In this document: piece after piece, positions 34,448-42,736 of the stretch | How the letters are laid out: the number at the start of each line of letters is the position of its first letter | How positions within the stretch are numbered: the first letter of the stretch is position 1 | Source of the DNA: Paenibacillus glycinis | GTDB taxonomy: Bacteria > Bacillota > Bacilli > Paenibacillales > Paenibacillaceae | Direction of reading: 5' to 3' | NCBI RefSeq assembly: GCF_009909185.1 | Contig: NZ_JAAAMV010000024.1 | Span: 124,001-188,000 of the forward strand | DNA: 64,000 nt | Program-made: the position numbers and the translations under genes | Notes under the pieces: generated by a model | What the model was told of the DNA's origin: nothing | The model's input: the letters and a program-made list of their open reading frames with translations, nothing else | Database searches by the model: none

Positions 34448-35638
34448 TTAGTAGGCGTTCGGCACGTCCACCATCGGGTCGACGTCCGCTTCGTAATCCA
34501 CGCCTTCGGTCTCGAAGCCGAACAGCTGGAAAAACTCTTTCCGATAGCCGGCGAGGTCCGTCAGCTGCTCGATATTGTCGGTCGTCACGGCTGCCCACAG
34601 CTCCGCAACCTCGCGCTGCACGTCCTCGCGCAGCTCCCAGTCGTCGATCCGGATCCGTCCTTCCGCATCGACGGGCACTTCGCCGCCCGCGTACAGGCGT
34701 TCCGAGAAGAGGCGGTAGGTCTGCTCGATGCAGCCCTCGTGAATGCCTTTCTCCTTCATGACCTTATAGAGCGCGGAGATGTACAGCGGCACGACGGGAA
34801 TGGCGGAGCTCGACTGCGTAACCAGCCCTTTGCTGACCGTCACGAATGCGCGCCCGCCGATTGCGCCGAGCTGGTCGCCGAGCTGCTTGGCCGTTGCCTC
34901 CAAATGATCCTTCGCTTGCCCGATCGTGCCCTCGCGGTAGATCGGCTGCGTGATCTGCGAGCCGATGTACGAGTAGGAGATCGTCGTCGCGCCGTCCGCG
35001 AGCACGCCTCCCGCTTGAAGCGCGTCGATCCATAGCTGCCAGTCTTCCCCGCCCATGACGGCGACGGTTTCCTTCGTTTCCTGCTCGGTGCCGGGCTCGA
35101 TCGAGATCTCGGTTACCTCGCCGGTATGGAAATTAACGGTCTTGTTCGTATACGTGCCGCCGAGGGGCTTAAGCACGGAATTATACGTTTCGCCCGTCGC
35201 CGGATCCGTTCTGCGCGCGGAAGCGACGCTGTAGACGACCAGGTCGACTTGGCCGAGCTCTCTGCGGATCAGCTCGACGGCCTTCGCTTTCGTCTCGGGC
35301 ATGAAGGCGTCGCCGGTGACGCTGAACGATTTGAGCCCGGCCTGCGCGGCCGCCTTCTCGAAGGCGGCGGAGTTGTACCAGCCCGCGGAAGACGTGCGGC
35401 CGGGCTTGCTCTCGCTCGCGCGGAAGACGCCGACCGTGTTCGCGCCGGCGCCGAATGCCGCCACGATGCGCGCGGCCAGCCCGTAACCGGCGGAGGCGCC
35501 GATCACGAGCACGTTGCGCGGACCTTGAATGGCCGGGCGTTCCTTCACGTAATCGACTTGCTCCTGGACTTGCAGGGCGCAGCCCGCCGGATGGGCGGTC
35601 GTGCAAATAAAACCGCGTGTTCTTGGTTTAATGATCAT
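34448..35638 (-). CDS. fabV: Trans-2-enoyl-ACP/CoA reductase, FabV type
   Basis: 396-residue NAD(P)H enoyl reductase that completes the fatty-acid elongation cycle; FabV enzymes are far less triclosan-sensitive than FabI. The cofactor-binding loop is IGASAGYGLAARI (about 46-58). The catalytic pair Tyr234-x8-Lys243 is seen in YREGTIGQAK. The family-specific N-terminal MIIKPRTRGFICTTAHPAGC is intact. It is a single-gene unit with its own promoter (35701-35729) and shared terminator. The ribosome binding site AGAGGA is rather far (about 15 nt) from the ATG. Confidence 0.94.
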   Translation of the reverse strand: MIIKPRTRGFICTTAHPAGCALQVQEQVDYVKERPAIQGPRNVLVIGASAGYGLAARIVAAFGAGANTVGVFRASESKPGRTSSAGWYNSAAFEKAAAQAGLKSFSVTGDAFMPETKAKAVELIRRELGQVDLVVYSVASARRTDPATGETYNSVLKPLGGTYTNKTVNFHTGEVTEISIEPGTEQETKETVAVMGGEDWQLWIDALQAGGVLADGATTISYSYIGSQITQPIYREGTIGQAKDHLEATAKQLGDQLGAIGGRAFVTVSKGLVTQSSSAIPVVPLYISALYKVMKEKGIHEGCIEQTYRLFSERLYAGGEVPVDAEGRIRIDDWELREDVQREVAELWAAVTTDNIEQLTDLAGYRKEFFQLFGFETEGVDYEADVDPMVDVPNAY

Positions 35639-35700
35639 GGCTGTTCATTCAGTTCCTCTCGTACGGTTGTTAGGGGGCTTGCCCATGGTTCAATGTTACG

Positions 35701-35729
35701 ATAGTACCCCGAATGCGGGCAAACCGCAA
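35701..35729 (-). promoter_or_regulatory. Sigma-A promoter of fabV
   Basis: On the minus strand: TTGCGG (35729-35724), 17-bp spacer, TACTAT (35706-35701). Transcription would start near 35694, about 55 nt before the fabV start codon. Confidence 0.6.
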
Positions 35730-35740
35730 CCTGGACGAGC

Positions 35741-35765
35741 AAAAAGCCCGCGTATTCGCGGGCTT
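35741..35765 (-). terminator. Intrinsic terminator of the quinone-stress operon
   Basis: AAGCCCGCG (35744-35752), TATT-type loop and CGCGGGCTT (35757-35765). Read on the minus strand the stem is followed by TTTTT. It closes the flavin reductase gene that stops at 35809. Confidence 0.9.
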
Positions 35766-35808
35766 AAGCCTATTTGCGCCTATTATTGCGATGCATTTCG
35801 CTCACGGA

Positions 35809-36417
35809 TCAGGGCCGTTCCAATTGAAAGACCTCGCCGAGCTTGGCGTAGCTCGTCCCCGCCAGCCGGCTGACGGGCTTGAGCGCGGCGGCGACGATGT
35901 GTCCGTCGTCGTACACGTCCTCGCGGAAGTGATAGCGCACGATTCGGCCGATCAAGAGGTCGCAGGCCGGCGATCCGTCGGTTCCGCCCAGCGGGACGAT
36001 GCGCTCGACTTCGCATTCTATCCTGACGGCGGCCTCGGCGATCCCGGGCACGCGCACGACTTCGCTTGCGACGGGCGTCAGGCCGGCCGCCTCGAGCTCG
36101 CTTTCTTCGGGACCGAAGTCGGCGGCGGTTTGGTTCATCCGCTCGACGTTGCGCTCGTCGGCGATATGGACGACGAACTCGCCGAGGCCGGCGGCGTTGC
36201 GCGCCGTGTCCTTCATCGCGCCGTTCCTGCGGCCGACGGAGACGGACAGCATCGGCGGGTTGGCCGTGACGATATTGAAGTAGCTGAACGGCGCCGCGTT
36301 GACGGTGCCCGCGTCGGTCAGCGTCGTAACCCAGGCGATGGGCCTCGGGATGATGCTGCCGATCATCAGCTTATAGTTGTCCCGTTCGCCGATGGACGCC
36401 GGATCGATGCTGATCAT
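35809..36417 (-). CDS. Flavin reductase-like FMN-binding protein
   Basis: 202-residue split-barrel flavoprotein. The FMN-binding face is visible in IIPRPIAWVTTLTDAGTVNAAPFSYFN and PMLSVSVGRRNG, read in pieces. This subgroup reduces flavins with NAD(P)H or binds FMN directly to reduce quinone-like compounds. It is the last gene of a minus-strand operon with DoxX, a ring-cleaving dioxygenase and an esterase, and starts 19 bp after the esterase stop with GGGAGG 8 nt before its ATG. A role in quinone detoxification is inferred from these neighbours. Confidence 0.87.
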   Translation of the reverse strand: MISIDPASIGERDNYKLMIGSIIPRPIAWVTTLTDAGTVNAAPFSYFNIVTANPPMLSVSVGRRNGAMKDTARNAAGLGEFVVHIADERNVERMNQTAADFGPEESELEAAGLTPVASEVVRVPGIAEAAVRIECEVERIVPLGGTDGSPACDLLIGRIVRYHFREDVYDDGHIVAAALKPVSRLAGTSYAKLGEVFQLERP

Positions 36418-36436
36418 GATCGGATCCTCCCGCGGC

Positions 36437-37048
36437 TCAAGCCGGAAATTCGCCGCGAAACCAAGCGGCGGCCTGCTGCACCTCGGAAGCCGTCAGCCGG
36501 TGGCCGTTGTTCTCCCAATGCACGGTCACCGAGGCGCCGGCGCCTTTCAGCAGACCCGTCAGCTCTTCGGTTTCCGATGCGGAGCAGATGGGATCGTTCG
36601 TCCCGGCCGCGATGAAGACCGGCACGTTCGCGAGAGCAGGCAATTCCAGGTTGCGCAGCGGAACCATGGGATGATGGAGGATCGCGCCCTTCAACGCATC
36701 CGCGTAATGGAAGAGCAAGCTTCCGGCGATGTTGGCGCCGTTGGAATAACCGACAGCCACGACGTTATCGCGGCGGAAGCCGTATTTCTCCGCGGCTTCG
36801 TCCAGGAATGCCGCGAGCTCCTTCGTCCTGAACCGCAGGTCTTCCTCGTCGAAGATGCCTTCGGCAAGCCGCCGGAAGAAACGGGGCATCCCGTTCTCCA
36901 GCACGTTGCCTCTCACGCTGAGCACGGAAGAGGCGGGGGAGAGCTGCTGCGCGAGCGGCAGCAGGTCTTGCTCCGTGCCTCCCGTTCCATGCAGCAGCAG
37001 CAGCGTAGGGGCGTACGGATTCGTGCCGTTCTGGAAGAGATGCCTCAT
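36437..37048 (-). CDS. Carboxylesterase/phospholipase-family hydrolase (MhqD-like)
   Basis: 203-residue alpha/beta hydrolase. The oxyanion region is LLLLHGTGGTEQDL. The catalytic Ser is in VGYSNGANIA, Asp in AAGTNDPICSA, and His in NNGHRLTASE. It resembles MhqD of Bacillus, which is induced by methylhydroquinone and catechols. The ATG at 37048 overlaps the stop of the upstream dioxygenase (ATGA), with GGAGGG 9 nt before, so translation is coupled. Frames extending further upstream lie within that dioxygenase gene and are not supported. Confidence 0.88.
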   Translation of the reverse strand: MRHLFQNGTNPYAPTLLLLHGTGGTEQDLLPLAQQLSPASSVLSVRGNVLENGMPRFFRRLAEGIFDEEDLRFRTKELAAFLDEAAEKYGFRRDNVVAVGYSNGANIAGSLLFHYADALKGAILHHPMVPLRNLELPALANVPVFIAAGTNDPICSASETEELTGLLKGAGASVTVHWENNGHRLTASEVQQAAAWFRGEFPA

Positions 37049-37995
37049 TGGTTGTTTCCCTCCAACTCCCGCACTTCGATCGGGAACAGGTTTTGCTCGA
37101 TGAGGCCGCGTTTCGGCTCGTACCACGAAGGAAGCATCAGTTTGCCGCCAAGGGTATCGAACGGTTCGTCACGTTGGAACCCTGGCGCATCCGTCGCGAT
37201 TTCGAACAGGATGCCGCCGGCTTCGCGGAAGTAGATCGCGTTGAAGTACTGGCGGTCGATGATATCGGTCGCGTGGAAGCCGTGCTCGATGACGTGTTTG
37301 CGCCAGTTGGCATGGTCCTCGTACGTGGCCGCGCGCCAAGCGATGTGATGCACCGTGCCGGCGCCGCCTTCGCCCCAAGGCATCGATTTCGCGTTGATGT
37401 CGATCACGTTGCCGATGTCGCCGGCAGCGCGGTAACGGACGAGTCCGTTTTCTTCCCCGATTCTCGAGAGGCCCATGACGCTCGCGAGCGTGTCTTGGGT
37501 TTTCGCGGCGTTGATGCTGTACAGGATCGCGCCGCCGAAGCCTTTGATCGCTTTATCCGTCGGCACGCCGCCGAACGACCATTGGCTCAGGGCGCCTTCT
37601 TCGCGTTCGACGATCTCGAGCTGCAGGCCGTCGCGGTCTTTGAACTGCAGGTACGTTTCGCCGAAACGCTCCGTCCGTTCGAAGGCGACGCCGAGACGCG
37701 CCAACCGCGCTTCCCAGAAGGACAGCGCGCCCGTCGGCACCGCGAACGTGGTGTAGCCGACTTGGCCGCCGCCTACTTTGCCGAGCCGGGCGCCGGCCGA
37801 CGGAAAGAACGTCATGATGGTGCCGGGGCCGCCGATCTCGTTGCCGAAGTACAGGTGATACACCTCGGGCGCGTCGAAATTGATCGTTTTCTTAACCAGG
37901 CGCAAGCCGAGGATGCCCGCGTAGAAATCCACGTTGTCCTGCGGGTGGCGCACGAAAGAAGTGATATGGTGGATACCGGCTGTTTGATAAGTCAT
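37045..37995 (-). CDS. mhqO: Ring-cleaving dioxygenase, MhqO/MhqA type (VOC superfamily)
   Basis: 316-residue two-domain vicinal-oxygen-chelate protein. Likely metal ligands are His in GIHHITSFVRHP (residues 9-10), His in TVHHIAWRA and Glu in ILFEIATDAPGF. It resembles the extradiol dioxygenases induced by hydroquinones and catechols in Bacillus (MhqO, MhqA, MhqE). It would open hydroquinone- or catechol-type rings with Fe(II) and O2. In Bacillus mhqO lies beside mhqP (DoxX family), as here, which supports the assignment. Confidence 0.92.
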   Translation of the reverse strand: MTYQTAGIHHITSFVRHPQDNVDFYAGILGLRLVKKTINFDAPEVYHLYFGNEIGGPGTIMTFFPSAGARLGKVGGGQVGYTTFAVPTGALSFWEARLARLGVAFERTERFGETYLQFKDRDGLQLEIVEREEGALSQWSFGGVPTDKAIKGFGGAILYSINAAKTQDTLASVMGLSRIGEENGLVRYRAAGDIGNVIDINAKSMPWGEGGAGTVHHIAWRAATYEDHANWRKHVIEHGFHATDIIDRQYFNAIYFREAGGILFEIATDAPGFQRDEPFDTLGGKLMLPSWYEPKRGLIEQNLFPIEVRELEGNNQ

Positions 37996-38169
37996 TAGAA
38001 TTCCCTCCTAGTGTGAGTATGGCCAAGTCAGGCCGCGGTTATCGATCAGAGAAGATGGAACCCGGCTTTGCCGCGCCGTTATTGGGCGGCGCGGCCGCAG
38101 AAGAATCTTACCGCGCCGGTTTTGCTTGGCGCAACCGTTAAATTGGCGAAAGCTTCCTGCGTATACGGT

Positions 38170-38556
38170 TTAACCCAACGAGTAAGCGCCTGCTCCGACC
38201 AAGGCTACGCCGACGACGACGACGAGGACCACGAGCGGGTATTCGTATCCGTTGGCCGTCGACCAGACGCCGTTCTTGCCGTGTACCTTCACGATCGCGC
38301 CCAGCATGGTCAGGCCGATCAGCACCGCGCCGACGGTCGTAAGCAGGCCGGCTCCGAACAACAGTCCGCCGACCAATTCCATCAAGCCGGATAGGACGGC
38401 CATGGCGACGCCGGGCTTAATGCCGACCGAGTCCATCCAACCGCCGGTTCCCTTCGGACCGTAGCCGCCGAACCAACCGAACAATTTCTGGGCGCCGTGC
38501 CCCACGAACAACAACCCGATTACCACGCGAATCAACAACAATCCCAAATCCATCAT
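38170..38556 (-). CDS. mhqP: DoxX-family membrane protein (MhqP-like)
   Basis: 128-residue membrane protein with four hydrophobic helices. DLGLLLIRVVIGLLFVGHGAQKLFGWFGGYG is the DoxX signature, read in pieces. Start codons MMKMM cluster directly after GGAGG (38566-38570). The ATG at 38556 was chosen because it leaves 9 nt of spacing. It heads the minus-strand operon DoxX-dioxygenase-esterase-flavin reductase. The 174-bp gap to the dioxygenase contains a GC hairpin (GCCGCGCCG 38070-38078 with CGGCGCGGC 38087-38095) that could adjust relative expression. Confidence 0.88.
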   Translation of the reverse strand: MMDLGLLLIRVVIGLLFVGHGAQKLFGWFGGYGPKGTGGWMDSVGIKPGVAMAVLSGLMELVGGLLFGAGLLTTVGAVLIGLTMLGAIVKVHGKNGVWSTANGYEYPLVVLVVVVGVALVGAGAYSLG

Positions 38557-38591
38557 TTTCATCATCCTCCGATATTAATTCTAATTTAATA

Positions 38592-38607
38592 TTCTTTAAT
38601 TTAAGAT
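38592..38607. promoter_or_regulatory. Second MhqR-like operator, proximal to the DoxX gene
   Basis: TTCTTTAATTTAAGAT matches 14 of 16 positions of the perfect palindrome at 38755-38770 and lies about 25 bp upstream of the DoxX ribosome binding site. On the minus strand a TTGTCT-17-AATATT promoter-like pair overlaps it. It may give a second repressor site or a second start. Confidence 0.5.
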
Positions 38608-38754
38608 ATAAGACAAACGACTTGAGCGACGACGACAGGCAGCGAACAGCAATCAAGCGAAACCTATTCCTGCTCCAAATTCAACGATCAGGCAGTTCTA
38701 CATGCCGCTGCACCTCCATGCAAAGTTCGATCCGTGTCCATCTCGAAATTAATA

Positions 38755-38800
38755 ATCTTAAATTTAAGATAATAATAAGCGACGTTTCGGCTTTTGTCAA
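38755..38800 (-). promoter_or_regulatory. Strong promoter with palindromic operator for the quinone-stress operon
   Basis: Minus strand: TTGACA (38800-38795), 17-bp spacer, TATTAT (38777-38772). The perfect 16-bp palindrome ATCTTAAATTTAAGAT (38770-38755) sits exactly at the expected transcription start. It resembles the Bacillus MhqR operator core ATCTCGAATTCGAGAT in its ATCT...AGAT arms. A repressor there would block initiation until quinones inactivate it. The leader to the DoxX start is about 200 nt and has no gene beyond possible very short peptides. No MarR/MhqR gene is in the window. Confidence 0.75.
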
Positions 38801-38898
38801 TACAGGCCGCGCATGAATTTCCGGCATGCAAAAAGCGGCCGCGCGCCGAGGCGACGACCGCAATCGCGTGCGTGATTAAACATGCGCCGGACGAATGG

Positions 38899-39891
38899 TT
38901 ATTCCTTCTGGGCGACCGGCATCATCATGCCGTTGTCCATGCCCATCATGCTGACGCTGCTGCCGTCCGTATCGTCGCCTTCGTACAAGTAGACTTCCGT
39001 GCCGAACGCCGGCTCCGCGTAAGGCAGATGCGTGCGGCCGCGGGCGAGGATCTGCCGATAATTGCCGGAATCGCCCTCGTAGCCGTCGTGGTCCCAAGGC
39101 ACCCAGGAACGGGCGTTGCAATAATGGCAGACGTACGAACGGCGGTATCTGTCCGCGGTTCTGTTCGGGAACGAACGGTGGAAGAGATGGGAATGGAAGA
39201 ACAGCACGTCGCCGGGCTGAAGCGGGACCGGGATCGGCGCCGGATATTTGGCGACCATGCGGGAGAGCGTGTTCACTTCGTCGTCCAGATGACTGACGTT
39301 CTGCACGCCGTTCAGATCCGCGAAGGCGTCGAGGGCGTGCACGTTGCCGCCGCCGATTTCCTTGGGCGGGTACACGGGCTCATGGTTCGATCCCGGAACG
39401 ACCCAGAGGCAGCCGTTCTCTTCGTCGGCCTGCTCGAGCGCGATCCATGCTCCGACTAGCGTGTCGGGATGCGTCTTGATATAGCAGGAGTCCTGATGCC
39501 AGCCTTGGCCGCCGCGGCCGGGCGGATTCAGGAACATCATCGACTGCACGGCGTACACGTCCGGCCCGATGAGCGCTTCCGTGACGTCCAGCACGCGGGG
39601 ATGCAGCATGCCGCGTTCGGCTGCCGCGTCGAGGCGGGAAAGCATATGGATGCGCGTTGCCGCTTTGAATTCTTCCTTTAAAGGATCGTTGCTTCCCGGC
39701 TCGTACGATTTCGGCTTCTCGCTGTTCAGCCGCGTACGTTCGGCCAGCTCGTACAGCTCGGCGATGTCTTCTTTCGAGAGTAAACCTTTGACGATCAGGA
39801 ATCCGTTTCGCTGGTAATGCACGTAATCTTCGACGCTGACCAAGTAGCGGTCTTCTCTAGGGCGAGACTTAGGCGTGTAAAAGGTTGCCAT
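38899..39891 (-). CDS. Phytanoyl-CoA dioxygenase (PhyH)-family Fe(II)/2-oxoglutarate oxygenase
   Basis: 330-residue non-haem iron oxygenase. Iron ligands are His and Asp in GQGWHQDSCYI and the distal His in FFHSHLFHRSFPNRT; the Arg a few residues on should bind 2-oxoglutarate. The substrate is unknown; bacterial PhyH proteins hydroxylate lipids, ectoine-like solutes or natural products. The C-terminus ends in a Met-rich tail (VSMMGMDNGMMMP). ATG 39891 has GGAGG 10-11 nt upstream; upstream ATGs are too close to it. It lies 92 bp after an AraC gene in the same direction, which likely controls it. Confidence 0.86.
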   Translation of the reverse strand: MATFYTPKSRPREDRYLVSVEDYVHYQRNGFLIVKGLLSKEDIAELYELAERTRLNSEKPKSYEPGSNDPLKEEFKAATRIHMLSRLDAAAERGMLHPRVLDVTEALIGPDVYAVQSMMFLNPPGRGGQGWHQDSCYIKTHPDTLVGAWIALEQADEENGCLWVVPGSNHEPVYPPKEIGGGNVHALDAFADLNGVQNVSHLDDEVNTLSRMVAKYPAPIPVPLQPGDVLFFHSHLFHRSFPNRTADRYRRSYVCHYCNARSWVPWDHDGYEGDSGNYRQILARGRTHLPYAEPAFGTEVYLYEGDDTDGSSVSMMGMDNGMMMPVAQKE

Positions 39892-39983
39892 CGTTTTCAT
39901 GCCTCCAATGAAGTGGGGTATGCTTCTATTTTGCGTCATCGGAGACAGCGGTTTCAATGGAGGGAAAACGATAAACGATGTCT

Positions 39984-40883
39984 TTATTTGATTTCGGCAT
40001 TCACGAGGATGTGCCGGTTGGCGAAGGTTCGTCCGGGATCGACCTCAATGGCCGCATGGCGGAAGATGGGCTCCTTGCAGCGCTCCAGGTATTCGGTGGC
40101 CGTGATGCCGCGAATGCGCTTGTATATTTTTGAGAAATGATGTTCGTCCCCGAATCCGCATTGGTACGCGATTTGCTTCACGTTGCCGCTGCCCAGCATC
40201 ATCAGTTCCTCCGCCAGATTAATGCGGCGTTCCAGCAGCATCCGCTTGGGCGATATGCCGACGGAGGCGACGAACATGCGGGTGAAATGCTCGTGCGACC
40301 AGCCGGACTGCCGGGCGATCTGCTCGATCGTGACGGGCTCGGTCAGATGCGCTTCGATATAAGCGATCGCCTTCGAGATTTGAACGGGATAACCGGCGGA
40401 AGCGAATTCCGGCGTATTGTCGGCAAATGCGGCGATCTCCTCGAGCGCGGCCGCCACGAGCGCGGACAGGCGCCGTTTCCAATGATGCGATTGGTAACCG
40501 GCCACGACGATGATCTGCTGCATGATGCCGGCGACCAAGCTGCCGTGCTTGGCGGGCACGATATGGAAACTCGGCTGCAGCAGCGACGCGAACCGTTCGT
40601 CGCGTCCGCGCAGCGCGCCGTAGTCGAAATGCACGAACAAGTGACGGGTCGTCCGTTCTTCGTCGAAGAGGTAACGGTGGCGCTCGCCCGGACGCGTGAA
40701 GACGAAGCAAGGGACGTCGAGCGCGTGGGGAACGTCTCCATGCTCGTAGACGGTGCCCGTTCCTTCGGGGAAATAAACCAGCTCGTAGTCGTCGATCGCG
40801 CGGACGCCGAGGACGGAGCCTCTGCTGACGATGATATCGCCGACGTTATGGACGTACGGCCAGCCGCCTTGATCATGACTCAT
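39984..40883 (-). CDS. AraC-family regulator with N-terminal cupin
   Basis: 299-residue regulator. The cupin (about 10-100) includes YELVYFPEGTGTVYEHGDVP and FTRPGERHRYLFDEE. The AraC domain (about 172-270) includes IEQIARQSGWSHEHFTRMF and VKQIAYQCGFGDEHHFSKIY. The second motif is FGDEHHFSKIYKRI, typical of YesN/RhaS-like activators. ATG at 40883 is favoured; a GTG 12 bp upstream touches the AAGGAA site. It is directly upstream of the PhyH-family gene, so it probably activates that gene in response to its substrate. Confidence 0.87.
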   Translation of the reverse strand: MSHDQGGWPYVHNVGDIIVSRGSVLGVRAIDDYELVYFPEGTGTVYEHGDVPHALDVPCFVFTRPGERHRYLFDEERTTRHLFVHFDYGALRGRDERFASLLQPSFHIVPAKHGSLVAGIMQQIIVVAGYQSHHWKRRLSALVAAALEEIAAFADNTPEFASAGYPVQISKAIAYIEAHLTEPVTIEQIARQSGWSHEHFTRMFVASVGISPKRMLLERRINLAEELMMLGSGNVKQIAYQCGFGDEHHFSKIYKRIRGITATEYLERCKEPIFRHAAIEVDPGRTFANRHILVNAEIK

Positions 40884-41038
40884 GGCGCATAACACGTTCC
40901 TTCCCGTTTCGCAGCCTCCGCGGTCCCGGCAGGCGGCGAGCGTTGGCTTTTGCGTTTATTATGCCGAAGCGCGGAGCGGGGCGCAATAGGAAGGGGCCGC
41001 GCCGCGAGATCTTTCAATTAAGAAACGCGTTTTTTATA

Positions 41039-41116
41039 TTGAAAATGCCGCGGGCGCGAGCTATAGTTAAATCGTAGAAGGTTTACTATATAGAAATTGG
41101 TTTTGTATACAAAACC
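41039..41116 (+). promoter_or_regulatory. Promoter and 18-bp palindromic operator of the IclR operon
   Basis: TTGAAA (41039-41044), 17-bp spacer, TATAGT (41062-41067). Downstream lies the perfect palindrome GGTTTTGTATACAAAACC (41099-41116), about 25 bp past the expected start and 15 bp before the IclR start codon. This is a standard site for autorepression by an IclR protein. Confidence 0.75.
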
Positions 41117-41131
41117 GAGTGAGGCGATGGA

Positions 41132-41890
41132 GTGTCGGAGGAGCGCAAATACTGGGTCCCCGCATTGGAGAAGGCCGATAAAGTGGTTGCCGTGCTGGCC
41201 GCCGAACCGGCCCGGCACAAGCTGATCGACTTGTCCAGGCGGCTGGACATCAACAAGAGCTCGATGTTTTCCCTGTTGAACACGATGGAAGCGCTGCAGT
41301 GGGTGGTGCGGGGAGAGGGCGATACGTATTCCCTCGGCCGCGCGTTCGCCGCCTACGGTTCCGCGTACGCGCAGAACTATGACTTGAACCGGTCGTTCCA
41401 GCAGGAAGCCGCCGGCGCGCGGGACAGGCTCAAGGAAACGATTCAACTGGCGCGGCTGGAGGGCAACCAGGTGCTCTATCTGGGCAAGCTGGAAGCGCTC
41501 TCGCCGGTCCGGCTGCAGTCGGAGCCCGGCATGCTGCTGCCGGCCCATGCGACCGCGCTCGGCAAAGCGATGCTCTCGCAGCTGGACGACGCCGAGCTCG
41601 AGCGGCTGTATCCGGAATCGGCGCTGCCGGCGCTGACGCCGCATACGATTCAGGACCGCGAATCGCTGCTCCGGGAGCTGCGGGCCATTCGGGAGCAAGG
41701 TTTCGCCGAAGACGACCAGGAGTCCGTCATGGGTTTCCGCTGCGTCGCGGCGGCCATCCGAAGCGGGAGCGGCCAGGCGCCCGCGGCGGTCAGCTGCTCC
41801 ATGCTGCTGCATCAATGGGAAGCGAAGAATGGCGAGGCAAGGACGGAGATGCTGGCGCTCGCCGGCAGACTGTCCGTGCCGCATTCATAA
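41132..41890 (+). CDS. IclR-family transcription regulator
   Basis: 252-residue regulator. The winged helix (about 8-70) has HKLIDLSRRLDINKSSMFSL. The effector domain (about 80-245) has MLLPAHATALGKAMLSQL, REQGFAEDDQESVMGFRCVA and an AAVSCSM strand, the usual IclR effector pocket. GTG at 41132 follows TGAGG. It is first in a four-gene unit with an SDR dehydrogenase, an FAH-family hydrolase and a lactonase-like amidohydrolase, and is very likely their sugar-acid-responsive repressor. Confidence 0.9.
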   Translation: MSEERKYWVPALEKADKVVAVLAAEPARHKLIDLSRRLDINKSSMFSLLNTMEALQWVVRGEGDTYSLGRAFAAYGSAYAQNYDLNRSFQQEAAGARDRLKETIQLARLEGNQVLYLGKLEALSPVRLQSEPGMLLPAHATALGKAMLSQLDDAELERLYPESALPALTPHTIQDRESLLRELRAIREQGFAEDDQESVMGFRCVAAAIRSGSGQAPAAVSCSMLLHQWEAKNGEARTEMLALAGRLSVPHS

Positions 41891-41908
41891 GGAAGAGGAG
41901 ATGATGGC

Positions 41909-42682
41909 ATGCGATTGAAGGACAAAGTCATTTTGATTACGGGTTCGGGATCCGGCATCGGCAAGAGCACGGCGCTGTTATTCGCGAGCGAAGGCGCGAA
42001 GCTGGTCATCAACGATCTGTCCGAACCGAACGGGACCGCGACGGTACAGGAAATCGAGGCGGCCGGCGGCGAAGCGATCTTCATCCGCGCCGACGTGACG
42101 AACCCCGATGAAGTATCCGCGATGGTCGACGCGATCATCGCGAAGTACGGCGTGATCGACGTGCTGTTCAACAACGCCGGCATCAGCGGCGTCGGCGTGC
42201 TGCACGAGATCGATCCCGAAGCATGGGACCGCGTCATCAACGTCAACATCCGGGGCGTCTTTCTGCCGAGCAAGTACGTCATCCCGCACATGATGGAGCG
42301 CCGCAGCGGTTCGATCATTAATATGTCGTCCTGCATCGCGGAGGTGGGCCTTGCCCGCCGCGCTTCGTACGCGGCGACCAAAGGCGCCGTGCTGGCATTG
42401 ACGAAGTCGATGCAGGTCGATTACGCGCCTTACCATATCCGCGTCAACGCGCTGCTGCCGGGCACCATCATGACGCCGTTCGTCGAAAATTACCTGAAGA
42501 ACTCGTACGACAATCAAGAAGAAGCCATCGCGGGCTTGAAGAAGCGCCAGCTGAGCGAAGAGCTCGGCCTGCCGGAGGACGTGGCGAAAGCCGCGCTGTT
42601 CCTGGCTTCCGACGAGTCGACGTTCGTTATGGGCTCGCCGCTCTACGTCGACGGCGGCGTCGTGTTCGGCAAGAACGCGTAG
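41909..42682 (+). CDS. Short-chain dehydrogenase, probable 2-keto-3-deoxy-L-fuconate/rhamnonate dehydrogenase
   Basis: 257-residue SDR. The cofactor motif is GSGSGIGK (12-19), with NNAGISG at about 88-94 and catalytic Ser, Tyr and Lys in INMSSCIAEVGLARRASYAATKG (read as Ser about 140, Tyr and Lys of YAATK). VNDL at the end of beta 2 suggests NAD(H). Position before an FAH-family hydrolase and a lactonase points to oxidation of the C4 hydroxyl of a 2-keto-3-deoxy sugar acid to the 2,4-diketo form. Specificity is inference; the enzyme class is certain. Confidence 0.88.
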   Translation: MRLKDKVILITGSGSGIGKSTALLFASEGAKLVINDLSEPNGTATVQEIEAAGGEAIFIRADVTNPDEVSAMVDAIIAKYGVIDVLFNNAGISGVGVLHEIDPEAWDRVINVNIRGVFLPSKYVIPHMMERRSGSIINMSSCIAEVGLARRASYAATKGAVLALTKSMQVDYAPYHIRVNALLPGTIMTPFVENYLKNSYDNQEEAIAGLKKRQLSEELGLPEDVAKAALFLASDESTFVMGSPLYVDGGVVFGKNA

Positions 42683-42736
42683 CCGGACTTATTCCGCGAT
42701 GACGACATTTATAAATCAGGAAGGGTGTAAACGAAG

